A stretch of 10,123 nucleotides of DNA from Bacteroidales bacterium (GTDB lineage Bacteria; Bacteroidota; Bacteroidia; Bacteroidales; JAADGE01). The first letter of the stretch is position 1. Every line of letters starts with the position of its first letter. The position numbers and the translations under genes were made by a program. This document shows, piece by piece, positions 1 through 7,755 of this stretch. A model generated the notes under the pieces. The model searched no databases. It saw only the letters and a list, made by a program, of their open reading frames with translations, and was not told where the DNA came from. Location of the stretch: positions 1 to 10,123 of the forward strand of contig JAOZMN010000084.1 in assembly GCA_029934265.1 (NCBI GenBank), read 5' to 3'.

Positions 1-2294
1 TATTTTTGGATATGTTTACCACCTAATACAGGTTTGAAATTATCATCTTCCTGTTTTTTGGATATATAAATATTATCATTTCCTGTTTTTATGGCTTGCC
101 GTATATCAATAATTTGTTTTAATGTTACACTATTTATAGCAATTTTGGTTAAAAAATCTTTAACTTTATAATTTCGTATGGAAAACAAATATTTTTCTTG
201 TGACTTGAAGTATTCACATGGAATTATGTGTTGTTTTGAAGATATATTCTTAGAAGAGCGTATTGAAATTTCATAGTTTTCAATTTGCAATTTACGAAAA
301 CCAAAAATCATTGAATGAACAACAGCATCGCTAAATACTTTGTCATCTAAGTCTATTATTTCAATAATTTGATTATTAAATAAAAGTTTTTCTCTAACTT
401 TTTCTTCAAAATAGTTATCTAATAAAGTATTGGGAATAATAGAATAAATTAAGCCGTTAGATTTTACAAGATTTATTGATTTTAACAGAAAAACAGAATA
501 CGTATCTATTTTGAATTGTAGTTCGGGAAATTCGTTTGATAAATATTTTTTTGTTTTATTGCTAAGTTTTGCTCCATAAGGTGGATTTCCGATTATTACG
601 TCAAATCCACCTGCGTCAAATATTTCTTTAAATTCTACGTCCCATTTAAAAACTTTTTCTTTTGCAATTTTCGGGTCGTCTATGAGTGAATTTCCACACT
701 TTATGTTACTTGATAAATCTGAAAGATGTCTGCCTTTTTGTGCTGTGCGTAGCCAAAGTGAAAGTTTTGCAATTTCTACACTTTCTTCGTTAATATCTAC
801 TCCGTAAATATTATTTTCAAGTATTGCTTTGTCAGTATCAAATAAGCCTATTTTATCGCCTGTCAGTTCGGCAATAAAATTGTCTATTTGTTTGTGTTCG
901 TTAATTAGAAAAATAAGTGCTTGATTTAAAAATGCACCACTCCCACAAGCAGGGTCAAGTATTTTTAAAGAAAGTAACCATTTTTTATAGTTGTTTAATT
1001 TGTCAAAAAGCAACTTCCCTTTTTTATTTAGAATTCCTTTTTTTGTTTTGTAAGTTGTATCAAATTCTATTTCATAAATATTCATTTCTTTGCGTTTTTC
1101 TGTGCAAAGTGTGCCGATAGTATTTTCTACAATATATTGTGTAATGAATTTTGGTGTATAAAAAACGCCGTCTTTTTTTCGTTTTGAAATTTTATTATCA
1201 GAAATTTCGTCTTTTTCTGACAGGTTTTTTTCCATTGCTTCTATTTCGTTCAAAGAATGTTCAAATATTTGTCCCAAAATATTAACGTCCACTTCGGTAT
1301 TAAAATCATACGCAGATATTTTTAAGCAATCATTTTTTAAAACTTTGTCTTCAATTTTTAAATTGTCCAAAAAATCATCAGGAGCAAATAAACCACCGTT
1401 GTAAGCTGGAATATCATCAGCAGGTGTTTTTCCTTTTCTGCCGATATTCATATACCCAAAATATTGTTTGTAAATTTCATAAAGCGGTCTATATGTGTCT
1501 TCTCTTTTTAAAATTTCAAATCTCTCAATTATTCGTGAAATTGAATTTGGTGGTAACAATCCGCAATCTTCTGCAAAAAAGATAAAAAGTAATCTATCTA
1601 ATAATTTTTGCGACTTTTTAAAAAGTTTTAATTTATCTATTTCAGGGTTGTTTTTTACCAGATTTTCAAAAATATTGTTTTTAAAATTTGAATAATCTTC
1701 ATAAAGTTGTTTTGATATTTTTTCTTCATGAAACCGTGTTTCATCTTTTAATTTTTGTGGAGTGTTTGAAAAAATACTTTTTTCACGTAAAATCAAATAA
1801 AGTAACTCAAAATCTGATTTTTGCAAATTAAATAAATCAAATTCTTCGTATTCATTAGAATAATCAATGTAAAATCGCAGTTTCTGAAAATTTGAAGTTA
1901 TTACATATTTGCAACCAGGCTGGTTATGTTTGTAATTAAATGCTTGTTCTGTAATACTTGTTAAGTCTTTTGTTTTTGTTGATTTTAGTTCTATTACTAC
2001 AACTGCTTTTTCATCTTTTATTATTGCTCCATCTGCTTTTTTGCCGTCTGTTTGATTTTTAAATTCTCTTACAAGATTAAAATTTTTATCGTCTGTTTTT
2101 AATGTATATCCCAACACTTCAACAAATAAATCACGCAAAAATCCGTCTTGATATTCTTCTTCTTTGAAGTTTTTTATCCGTTCTATTTTTTGTTTGTTGA
2201 AAATTTCGTTAAATTTATCGTAGGCGGTATTTAACCAAACCGTATTTAGTCCTTTAAGATATTTTTGTATTACTGATTTTTGAAATATTGCCAT
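1..2294 (-). CDS. Type IIG (Eco57I-like) restriction-modification enzyme, C-terminus beyond window
   Basis: A single uninterrupted reading frame of 764 codons starts with ATG at 2294 and is still open at the left edge. Near residues 86-105 there is a PD-(D/E)xK-like nuclease motif (D88, then E102-L-K104), followed by a helical linker containing FFAEDCGLLP. The methyltransferase core has motif I DPACGSGAF from D447, motif II NIYGVDIN, and the catalytic NPPYG at 570-574, typical of N6-adenine methylation. The last residues, KPVLGGKHIQKY, match the junction leading into the TaqI-like target-recognition domain. The family is usually 900-1200 residues, so roughly 200-400 are missing. One polypeptide of this type both cuts and methylates DNA and needs no separate methylase. 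It starts 7 bases after the HEPN-like gene, so the two are probably co-transcribed. The recognition sequence cannot be predicted. Assignment to the Eco57I/Type IIG class is firm; that the nuclease is active is inferred. Confidence 0.92.
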   Translation of the reverse strand, partial: MAIFQKSVIQKYLKGLNTVWLNTAYDKFNEIFNKQKIERIKNFKEEEYQDGFLRDLFVEVLGYTLKTDDKNFNLVREFKNQTDGKKADGAIIKDEKAVVVIELKSTKTKDLTSITEQAFNYKHNQPGCKYVITSNFQKLRFYIDYSNEYEEFDLFNLQKSDFELLYLILREKSIFSNTPQKLKDETRFHEEKISKQLYEDYSNFKNNIFENLVKNNPEIDKLKLFKKSQKLLDRLLFIFFAEDCGLLPPNSISRIIERFEILKREDTYRPLYEIYKQYFGYMNIGRKGKTPADDIPAYNGGLFAPDDFLDNLKIEDKVLKNDCLKISAYDFNTEVDVNILGQIFEHSLNEIEAMEKNLSEKDEISDNKISKRKKDGVFYTPKFITQYIVENTIGTLCTEKRKEMNIYEIEFDTTYKTKKGILNKKGKLLFDKLNNYKKWLLSLKILDPACGSGAFLNQALIFLINEHKQIDNFIAELTGDKIGLFDTDKAILENNIYGVDINEESVEIAKLSLWLRTAQKGRHLSDLSSNIKCGNSLIDDPKIAKEKVFKWDVEFKEIFDAGGFDVIIGNPPYGAKLSNKTKKYLSNEFPELQFKIDTYSVFLLKSINLVKSNGLIYSIIPNTLLDNYFEEKVREKLLFNNQIIEIIDLDDKVFSDAVVHSMIFGFRKLQIENYEISIRSSKNISSKQHIIPCEYFKSQEKYLFSIRNYKVKDFLTKIAINSVTLKQIIDIRQAIKTGNDNIYISKKQEDDNFKPVLGGKHIQK

Positions 2295-2301
2295 TTGAAT
2301 T

Positions 2302-3075
2302 TTAATCTATGTTGTGAATTAATTTATTTGTGTTTTCTATTAAATCTATAATTTCATTTTCTGTAGGTGTTGTTTTTTTATCATGGTCACATTTTATTCT
2401 AATTTGATTTAGATATTTTAATTTTTGTATCATTGGATTTTCAAATATTGCTTTATCTTCGGCAATTTTTATCAAATAACCTAATGTTGCTTTTTCTTTA
2501 TATTTTATTATAGGTATTGATTGGTTAAAGTTTATTTTTATATGCCTTTCAAGAACAACTCCTGCTATTGCTCCTGCCGCTCTATAAAATCCGTTTTTTA
2601 ATAAATGTCTGCTTTCTTCAAGCTCATCTCCTAATAACGTAGAAGCTAATGATAATTTAAAATTGTATGCTTTCCCTTCAATATAATTTGGAATTGACTT
2701 AATAATATTAATTTGCCTTAATAAAATATCAATAATTGGAAGTTGTTCATATTGTGATATAAACATTTTTTTTGTATTCTTCTGTAAAAGATTATGTTCT
2801 TCAATAAATTCTTTCAAACTTTCTTTATCTTTATTACTTTCAAGTATTGATTTACAAGTAGCATACCATTGTCTATATTGTAAATTAAAATCGTTTGGAA
2901 TTTGTTTTTTTTTAATTTTTTTATCGGAAAAATCTATATCAATAGTGCCCTTTTCTATTATTGTTTTTTCTTTTTTCCTTTCAACATTCCAACATTTTTC
3001 TTTTAATTCTTGAATAAGTTTTAAGTTTTCGTCTGAAAGTTTTTGTATTTTTTCTTTTAAAATTTTTATATCCAT
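2302..3075 (-). CDS. HEPN-like domain protein, first gene of the restriction-modification operon
   Basis: This 257-residue soluble protein begins with a charged, probably coiled-coil segment (about residues 1-40). A lysine-rich linker and a helical C-terminal half follow. Residues 173-188 (FYRAAGAIAGVVLERH) resemble the amphipathic helix of DUF4145/HEPN-type domains. Residues 226-231 read RIKCDH, which fits the R-x4-H signature of HEPN ribonucleases, and a trailing PTENEIIDLIENTNKLI helix is also typical. HEPN proteins commonly act as RNases in toxin-antitoxin, abortive-infection and CRISPR systems, but some DUF4145-like versions only mediate interactions. The gene sits 7 bases upstream of the Type IIG enzyme, which suggests a shared role in phage defence. 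No signal peptide or membrane segment is visible. The HEPN assignment rests on motif and helix pattern, not on a database match; RNase activity is an inference. Confidence 0.7.
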   Translation of the reverse strand: MDIKILKEKIQKLSDENLKLIQELKEKCWNVERKKEKTIIEKGTIDIDFSDKKIKKKQIPNDFNLQYRQWYATCKSILESNKDKESLKEFIEEHNLLQKNTKKMFISQYEQLPIIDILLRQINIIKSIPNYIEGKAYNFKLSLASTLLGDELEESRHLLKNGFYRAAGAIAGVVLERHIKINFNQSIPIIKYKEKATLGYLIKIAEDKAIFENPMIQKLKYLNQIRIKCDHDKKTTPTENEIIDLIENTNKLIHNID

Positions 3076-3122
3076 TTCTGTTTTTTTGTTTTTGTAATTA
3101 TATATAACAACTTTCTATCTAT

Positions 3123-3176
3123 TTGAAAATCAGAGCTTTTAAAGTTGTATTTTTTTTTAAAACTTGTGATTTTCAA
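3123..3176. repeat. Perfect 10-bp inverted repeat upstream of the HEPN/Type IIG operon
   Basis: TTGAAAATCA at 3123-3132 is exactly repeated as its reverse complement, TGATTTTCAA, at 3167-3176. Nested inside are AAGTT (3142-3146) and AACTT (3161-3165), and the spacer contains a run of ten T. It lies 48-101 bases upstream of the HEPN start codon. No T-run follows the outer arm on the minus strand, so it does not look like a terminator. It could be an operator for operon control (restriction-modification systems are often autoregulated) or a relic of a mobile-element end. The function is unknown. Confidence 0.5.
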
Positions 3177-3187
3177 GTCTCTGTTAT

Positions 3188-3207
3188 TAACACTTTTTCA
3201 TGTGTTA
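3188..3207. repeat. Short hairpin just beyond the TPR gene stop
   Basis: TAACAC at 3188-3193 and GTGTTA at 3202-3207 form a perfect 6-bp stem with an 8-base loop, 13 bases downstream of the TPR stop codon on the minus strand. There is no U-tract, so an intrinsic terminator is doubtful. The GTGTT arm (3202-3206) can also pair with AACAC at 3231-3235, inside the end of the TPR gene, so two alternative structures are possible. It marks the boundary between the chromosomal genes and the restriction module. Confidence 0.35.
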
Positions 3208-3219
3208 CGACAAACTGGG

Positions 3220-3717
3220 CTAATTGCACACAACACCGATATTTGAGTAGTTTTTATGGTCGTCGGGATTCAAATCAATTGCTTCTTTAAAATTCAGGAT
3301 AGCCGTATCGTAGTTTTTTTGCTTCAAAGAATTAACTCCGATTTTTGACATTACAATACTTTTAATTTCATTTTTATACTTAGTTGCCGATTGATGGATA
3401 CTACTTTGAGTATCAGGATATAATGTCAATATTTTATTATATGTCTCGGCACTGTTTTCAATTTTATTTAAACGTCTGTATGTATCGGCAATATTAAATA
3501 ATGCTTCAATATTCTCCGGTTCTATTTCCAATACTTTTTCGTAATATTCGAAAGCATTTTCAATATCATTAAGTAATTTATTGCAATTAGCAATTTTCAG
3601 ATAAATTCCGGCTGTCGGTTTTTCAGCCCATAGATAATCATAATAGCATTGCAGTGCTTCAAAAGTTTTTCCTTCTCCGTATAATTTATCTCCTTGATTT
3701 ATTTTTGCATTTTCCAT
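3220..3717 (-). CDS. Small tetratricopeptide-repeat protein, possibly 3'-truncated
   Basis: The 165-residue protein starts with ATG at 3717 and consists almost wholly of TPR units, at about residues 5-36, 37-70, 71-104 and 121-154. They show the usual spacing of small and aromatic residues and repeat ends of the form EIEPEN, LYPDT and DLNPDD. No signal peptide, membrane segment or catalytic domain is seen, so it is likely a cytoplasmic scaffold for protein-protein contacts. The chain ends at NYSNIGVVCN, which is the first half of helix A of a fifth repeat. TPR proteins normally end after a complete repeat or a capping helix, so the original gene may have been longer. The gene follows the mscS-like gene after a 62-base gap. 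Its partner and function are unknown. Confidence 0.8.
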   Translation of the reverse strand: MENAKINQGDKLYGEGKTFEALQCYYDYLWAEKPTAGIYLKIANCNKLLNDIENAFEYYEKVLEIEPENIEALFNIADTYRRLNKIENSAETYNKILTLYPDTQSSIHQSATKYKNEIKSIVMSKIGVNSLKQKNYDTAILNFKEAIDLNPDDHKNYSNIGVVCN

Positions 3718-3779
3718 AGTATAAAGTTTTAATGTTTGCGACTATTTCATTTTGAAATGCTGTTTTTTCAATTCATATC

Positions 3780-4523
3780 TTATAAAGCAAATGTTTTTTT
3801 TACAAAATTTTCTATTTTATAGAAAAAACCTTTTTCGAGTGCATACACGGTTATTTCAAATTTAATTTTTTGATTTTCGGTTGAAATCGGTTTTATATCC
3901 GGCTCTCTTTTTATTGATGCCCAAGGAAGATACATTATTGTTTCTTTTATGCGAGGAATTATTTTCTCGATTTCGTTTTCCGATTTTAATTCGAGAATAA
4001 ATGTATGTCCGGAAATGGTTTCGGCAGGATTTAATTTTTCAATTTTGTTATTAAGCACCTTAGAATAAGGTAGGTGAATTGTTTTTCCGGCTTGTGTTTC
4101 TATCACTAATGTACGACTTTTGAATTGTTTTATTTTTCCGGTTACATCTCCGGTACTTATTATTCTGTTTATCGACAAACCGGTTTCTCGACGAAAAATA
4201 AGTCCTGTAATGTAATCTTTAAGAATAAACCAAGAAGCCCATATCGAAATTGAAAGTAAAACAAGAAAAAGCCCGCCGGCAAGAAATTGATTTTTATCGG
4301 CAAAATATTGCAATGCCCAAGCAAAAAATAAAACCCATACTAACAGCTCGCCAAAGGGGGATATTTTATTTATAAAAGTCTTATTTTTTCGAGTAAATTT
4401 AAAAACCGGAACTATAAATTTCAGCAATCGCAACAGACTGAAAATAAATAAACCGATAAAAATAAATTTGTAAATCGGGAAGTGCGGAAAATCAAATTCA
4501 ATAAAAAGTATAATATTTGTCAT
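3780..4523 (-). CDS. MscS-family small-conductance mechanosensitive channel-like protein
   Basis: Starting from the ATG at 4523 (a TTG lies one codon upstream), the protein has 247 residues. Three membrane segments lie at about 18-40, 58-75 and 80-101. The third runs into DYITGLIFRRE and then the cytoplasmic MscS beta-domain: a GDVTGKIKQF stretch (about 125-134), then SRTLVIETQAGKTIHLP and YSKVLNNKIEKLNP. This order matches the TM3-beta-domain core of MscS channels, which release solutes during hypo-osmotic shock. The TM3 glycine/alanine packing pattern is poorer than in E. coli MscS, and the C-terminal alpha-beta domain is short, so gating may differ. It begins 19 bases after the acyl-adenylate synthetase stop codon and is probably in the same transcript. 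The family call is good; the conducted substrate is unknown. Confidence 0.8.
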   Translation of the reverse strand: MTNIILFIEFDFPHFPIYKFIFIGLFIFSLLRLLKFIVPVFKFTRKNKTFINKISPFGELLVWVLFFAWALQYFADKNQFLAGGLFLVLLSISIWASWFILKDYITGLIFRRETGLSINRIISTGDVTGKIKQFKSRTLVIETQAGKTIHLPYSKVLNNKIEKLNPAETISGHTFILELKSENEIEKIIPRIKETIMYLPWASIKREPDIKPISTENQKIKFEITVYALEKGFFYKIENFVKKTFAL

Positions 4524-4542
4524 CAAGTAAGTTTTTTAGAAG

Positions 4543-6063
4543 TTACAGACTTACAAAATTACACATTTTTCTTAAACTTTCATAATCAATTTTAGAATTA
4601 TGGCGAGGATCTCTCGGAATTTTATCGAGATAGATAATTTTATCGTAAATTATTGATTGTAAATTTTCTAAAGGTATTTTTTTATAATCTTTCTTTAATT
4701 CCGCAACTATAATTATCTTATCGTTTTCGGATAAAATTGTTGCGATTTCAATTCCGTGAATTTCGCCAAGCATATTTTCGACAATAAAAGGCGAAATTAT
4801 ATCTTTATCTTTGAAAATTAACTGTTTACATTGTCCGGTCAGATATAATTTTCCGTTTTCGGCAAGTCGTCCGCTGTCGCCGGTTCTGTGCCAAAGAGAA
4901 TTTTTGAATATAATTTTATTTCGCTTAAATGCTTTTTCGTTGTTGAAATAGCGGTCTAAAACATGATTCCCCGAAACAATAATCTCCCCTACTCTACCCT
5001 GCTCTACTTCTAATTTTTCGAGTTCTTGCAAAGATGAAATTTCAATATTTTTGTCGGTATATTCTATTATTTTGAGCGATGTTTTTTCAAAAATTTCACC
5101 GACCGGCAAACCGATTTTCGATAAATTATCAGTTTGAGCAAGTAAATCATCAATTTTAATCGAGCTTATCGGCTCGGCTTCGGTTGAACCGTAAACGATG
5201 TTAATTTCAGAATCAGGAAATGCCGCTTTATAAATTTCTGCTTCGTGCGGAAATACAGGTGCACCTCCGGTAAATATTTTTTGAACTGTATCTAATTTAT
5301 TAGAAGTTTCAATTATTTTTTGCGAAACTTTTTTAATAAAAAAAGGAGAGGCGGTAATTCTGTTAATTTTGTGTTTTTTAATTTGAGAAATTATTTTTTC
5401 GGCTTGTAATGTATCAGGCTTACTTGCCTTAAAATCAGCAATAACAGAAGTGCAACCAACACCCAAATTCACAAAAAGAACTATCGGAAGTACAGTCATA
5501 TCAACATCTTCCGGTTTCGGGTCTATTTCTTGCAAAAGTGCGTTAAATTGTTCGTTTAGAAAATTATGGGAACGGTCGGCAGCTTTTGGTGTGCCGGAAC
5601 TACCTGTGGTAAAGGTTATAAGAGCAGTTGTATCCTTATCTACTTCCACAAGTTCGGGAATTTCACCGATTGTATATTTTTTTCCGAATTTTATCGGAAT
5701 TTTTCTTAATTCGGAAGAAAAAAGTGCAAATATTCTTGCTTTAAATATCCCTGCAAAGGCAGAACAATCTGCAATTTTACAGCATAATTCCATGCGTTTT
5801 TTGCTTACCCATTCATCAAGAAAAACGGCTCCGGCACCGATATAAAACAGTGCTAAAACTGTTCTGTACAAATCTATTCCCATCGGAATAAATATTAATA
5901 TCCTGTCATGCTTTTTTATGCCTTTTTTTTTGAAATAACCTGCCGTCTCCCGTACTTGCTTTTCAAGTGTACGAAAATCAATTTGTTTATCACCGTCTAT
6001 TATAGCCGTTTTTTTAGGATATTTTGATGCGGCTTCGAGAAAAAGTTTACAAATATTATTCAT
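4543..6063 (-). CDS. AMP-forming acyl-CoA synthetase / acyl-adenylate ligase
   Basis: The 506-residue ANL-superfamily enzyme activates a carboxylic acid as acyl-AMP, then usually passes it to CoA or another acceptor. Visible motifs are the ATP-binding loop FTTGSSGTPK (151-160), YGSTEAEP (291-298), GLPVG (328-332), the ribose-binding RTGD (393-396) and the C-terminal lysine region RHNSKID, with K491 as the expected adenylation lysine. Full length matches the family. The hinge, normally GRxKD, reads GQCKQ (410-414), which departs from consensus. The RTGD, YGSTEA and RHNxKI combination recalls OleC-like and related COG0318 enzymes, but no other olefin or polyketide genes are present, so the substrate is not assigned. 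ATG at 6063 is 68 bases after the menG stop, and a weak hairpin in that gap may attenuate transcription. Confidence 0.88.
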   Translation of the reverse strand: MNNICKLFLEAASKYPKKTAIIDGDKQIDFRTLEKQVRETAGYFKKKGIKKHDRILIFIPMGIDLYRTVLALFYIGAGAVFLDEWVSKKRMELCCKIADCSAFAGIFKARIFALFSSELRKIPIKFGKKYTIGEIPELVEVDKDTTALITFTTGSSGTPKAADRSHNFLNEQFNALLQEIDPKPEDVDMTVLPIVLFVNLGVGCTSVIADFKASKPDTLQAEKIISQIKKHKINRITASPFFIKKVSQKIIETSNKLDTVQKIFTGGAPVFPHEAEIYKAAFPDSEINIVYGSTEAEPISSIKIDDLLAQTDNLSKIGLPVGEIFEKTSLKIIEYTDKNIEISSLQELEKLEVEQGRVGEIIVSGNHVLDRYFNNEKAFKRNKIIFKNSLWHRTGDSGRLAENGKLYLTGQCKQLIFKDKDIISPFIVENMLGEIHGIEIATILSENDKIIIVAELKKDYKKIPLENLQSIIYDKIIYLDKIPRDPRHNSKIDYESLRKMCNFVSL

Positions 6064-6079
6064 TTCAATTCTTGTTCTG

Positions 6080-6106
6080 AAAAAAATATCAAATTCTTGA
6101 AGAATT
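6080..6106 (-). terminator. Weak possible terminator or attenuator between menG and the synthetase gene
   Basis: AATTCTTGAAGAATT at 6092-6106 is a palindrome (7-bp arms around one base, or a 5-bp stem with a 5-base loop). On the minus strand it is followed after five bases by seven T (complement of A at 6080-6086). The stem is almost all A/T and weak, so strong termination is unlikely; partial attenuation or a protein-binding palindrome are alternatives. Confidence 0.3.
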
Positions 6107-6131
6107 ATTGTAATATTCTATAATTGAAAAT

Positions 6132-6875
6132 TCATTTCACTCCTGTATAAATATGTGCAACTCCGAATGAAAGCGATTTTCCTGCAACTTTTTTATATCC
6201 GAGTTCTTTTAGAATTTTTAAGAATTTTTCTTTATTCGGGAAAGCACCAACCGACTCCGGCAGGTAGGTATATGCACGATTATCTTTGGAAACTATTTTT
6301 CCGAAAACAGGCAATATGTAGCGAAAATAAAATCCGTAAAGTTGTTTTATCGGAAATTTTTCGGGTGTTGAAAATTCCAAAATAACAATTTTAGCATCTT
6401 TATTTGCAACTCTCAGCAATTCGGAAAGTCCTTTTTTAAGGTTCTGAAAATTACGAACTCCGAAAGCTACCGTTACTGCATCGAAAGTATTATCCGGGAA
6501 TTGTATGTTTTCGGAATCGCCGGTTTGAAGATTGATTTTATCTTGAAGTTTTTTGGCAATAATCTTTTTTTTGCCGACTTCCACCATGCCGGAAGAAATA
6601 TCTATTCCTTCTATTTTTTCGGGTTTAAGTATTTTATACGAACTCAAAGCAAAATCGCCGGTTCCTGTGGCTACATCGAGTATGATTTTCGGATTGAAAT
6701 TTAATAATTTACGGATTGCTTTTTTACGCCAAATTTTGTCGATATTCAATGATAAAAAATGGTTTAAAAAATCATATTTTTCGGCAATATTATCAAACAT
6801 TTCCGCAACTTGCTCTTTTTTTTGATTACCTGAATCTTTATAGGGCGTTATATTTTCTAATTCTTTATTTTTCAA
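6132..6875 (-). CDS. menG: Demethylmenaquinone methyltransferase (MenG/UbiE)
   Basis: The 247-residue SAM-dependent methyltransferase carries out the last C-methylation of menaquinone synthesis, turning demethylmenaquinone into menaquinone for the respiratory chain. The sequence shows AEMFDNIAEKYDFLNHFLS at the N-terminus, SAM-binding motif I LDVATGTGDFA (66-76), GIDISSGM, FDAVTVAFGVRNF (131-143), LEFSTP (166-171) and a C-terminal YTYLPESV; these are UbiE/MenG signatures. Length is normal. The start chosen is TTG at 6875, because the conserved ITPY...KKEQV segment precedes the first in-frame ATG (residue 27). The start codon lies inside the 3' end of surE (11-base overlap), implying translational coupling. 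The symbol ubiE is also used; menG is preferred because Bacteroidota use menaquinone. Confidence 0.95.
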   Translation of the reverse strand: MKNKELENITPYKDSGNQKKEQVAEMFDNIAEKYDFLNHFLSLNIDKIWRKKAIRKLLNFNPKIILDVATGTGDFALSSYKILKPEKIEGIDISSGMVEVGKKKIIAKKLQDKINLQTGDSENIQFPDNTFDAVTVAFGVRNFQNLKKGLSELLRVANKDAKIVILEFSTPEKFPIKQLYGFYFRYILPVFGKIVSKDNRAYTYLPESVGAFPNKEKFLKILKELGYKKVAGKSLSFGVAHIYTGVK

Positions 6876-7626
6876 AACCTTGTGTTTTTAGATTGTCGAT
6901 ATAGGAATAATCCGTAAAATCAAATTTTACAGGAACAACGGAAGCATAGCCGTTTTGTACTGCATATTCATCTGTATCTTTTGCATGAGGTTCAAAATTT
7001 TCAAATTCGCCGGTGAGCCAAAAGGCATTTTTATATTTATTGTTTGCCGATACAAATTTTTCTTTCCAAACTCCGTTTACGGCTCTGCAAACTTTTACTC
7101 CCTTAATTTTAAATTTTTCAATATCCGGAAAATTAACATTCAAGCAAACACCCGCCGGCAATTTATTGTCAATAACTTTTCGGATAATTTCCCTTATAAA
7201 AGGCTTTGTTTGAGAAAAATCAATGTCCGGCGAAACATTATTTACCGAAAATCCTATTGATTGAATTTTATTCATTGTTCCTTCGACAACCGCCGCCATC
7301 GTTCCGGAATAAATAACACTGAGCGATGTATTTTGTCCGTGATTGATTCCGGATAATATTAAATCGGGTTTTTGAGGTACAAGTTCGTGAATTGCAAGTT
7401 TTACGCAATCGACCGGCGTTCCGGAACATGAATATTCTTTATAATTATCCGTTTTTTCAATAAGTTTGTAACTTATGGGAATTTCAACCGTAATGGAATG
7501 AGATTTAGCAGATTGAGGTGAATCGGGTGCCAAAACGGTTACATTTCCAAATTCTTTTGCAATTTCAATAAGTGTGCGTATTCCTGCGGATTGTATTCCG
7601 TCATCGTTTGTTACCAGTATATTCAT
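6865..7626 (-). CDS. surE: 5'/3'-nucleotidase SurE
   Basis: The 253-residue cytosolic metal-dependent phosphatase removes phosphate from 5'- and 3'-nucleoside monophosphates and is linked to survival in stationary phase. It opens with MNILVTNDDGIQSAGI. The expected metal ligands fall at D8, D9, S39 and N95, the last within SGINHGQN; YSGTMAAVVEG (106-116) is also typical. Length matches the family. ATG at 7626 is clear, with about 190 bases of non-coding DNA upstream, so this is probably the first gene of the surE-menG(-synthetase-mscS) cluster. Its 3' end overlaps menG by 11 bases. Confidence 0.96.
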   Translation of the reverse strand: MNILVTNDDGIQSAGIRTLIEIAKEFGNVTVLAPDSPQSAKSHSITVEIPISYKLIEKTDNYKEYSCSGTPVDCVKLAIHELVPQKPDLILSGINHGQNTSLSVIYSGTMAAVVEGTMNKIQSIGFSVNNVSPDIDFSQTKPFIREIIRKVIDNKLPAGVCLNVNFPDIEKFKIKGVKVCRAVNGVWKEKFVSANNKYKNAFWLTGEFENFEPHAKDTDEYAVQNGYASVVPVKFDFTDYSYIDNLKTQGFEK

Positions 7627-7755
7627 TTTTGTCGATTATCAGTTGTTATCTTAATTTGAAATTAATGTCTTCGACCTATCTAATAGAGTAAAACCGCACT
7701 TGTAATGCACTGCCAATATGACTGTTATGCAAATGCAAATACGGAAATATTTATG

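Noticed and set aside
917..1695. Plus-strand frames at 917-1120 and 1495-1695
   Set aside because: They are antisense to the continuous Type IIG coding frame, whose conserved motifs run through these positions.
3187..3240. Possible integron attC-like recombination site
   Set aside because: There are dyads and GTGTT/AACAC arms, but no match to the RYYYAAC and GTTRRRY core sites and no integrase in the window.
3744..3758. ATTTCA-TTT-TGAAAT hairpin between the mscS-like and TPR genes
   Set aside because: No T-run follows on the minus strand, and the nearby plus-strand T-run has no gene to terminate; a chance AT palindrome is as likely.
5450..5845. 131-codon open frame on the plus strand
   Set aside because: It lies wholly within the synthetase gene on the other strand, has no recognisable motif, and the minus-strand frame carries all ANL signatures.
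6955..7260. 101-codon and overlapping 66-codon plus-strand frames
   Set aside because: Both are antisense to surE, lysine/phenylalanine rich without domain features; they are shadows of a well-supported gene.
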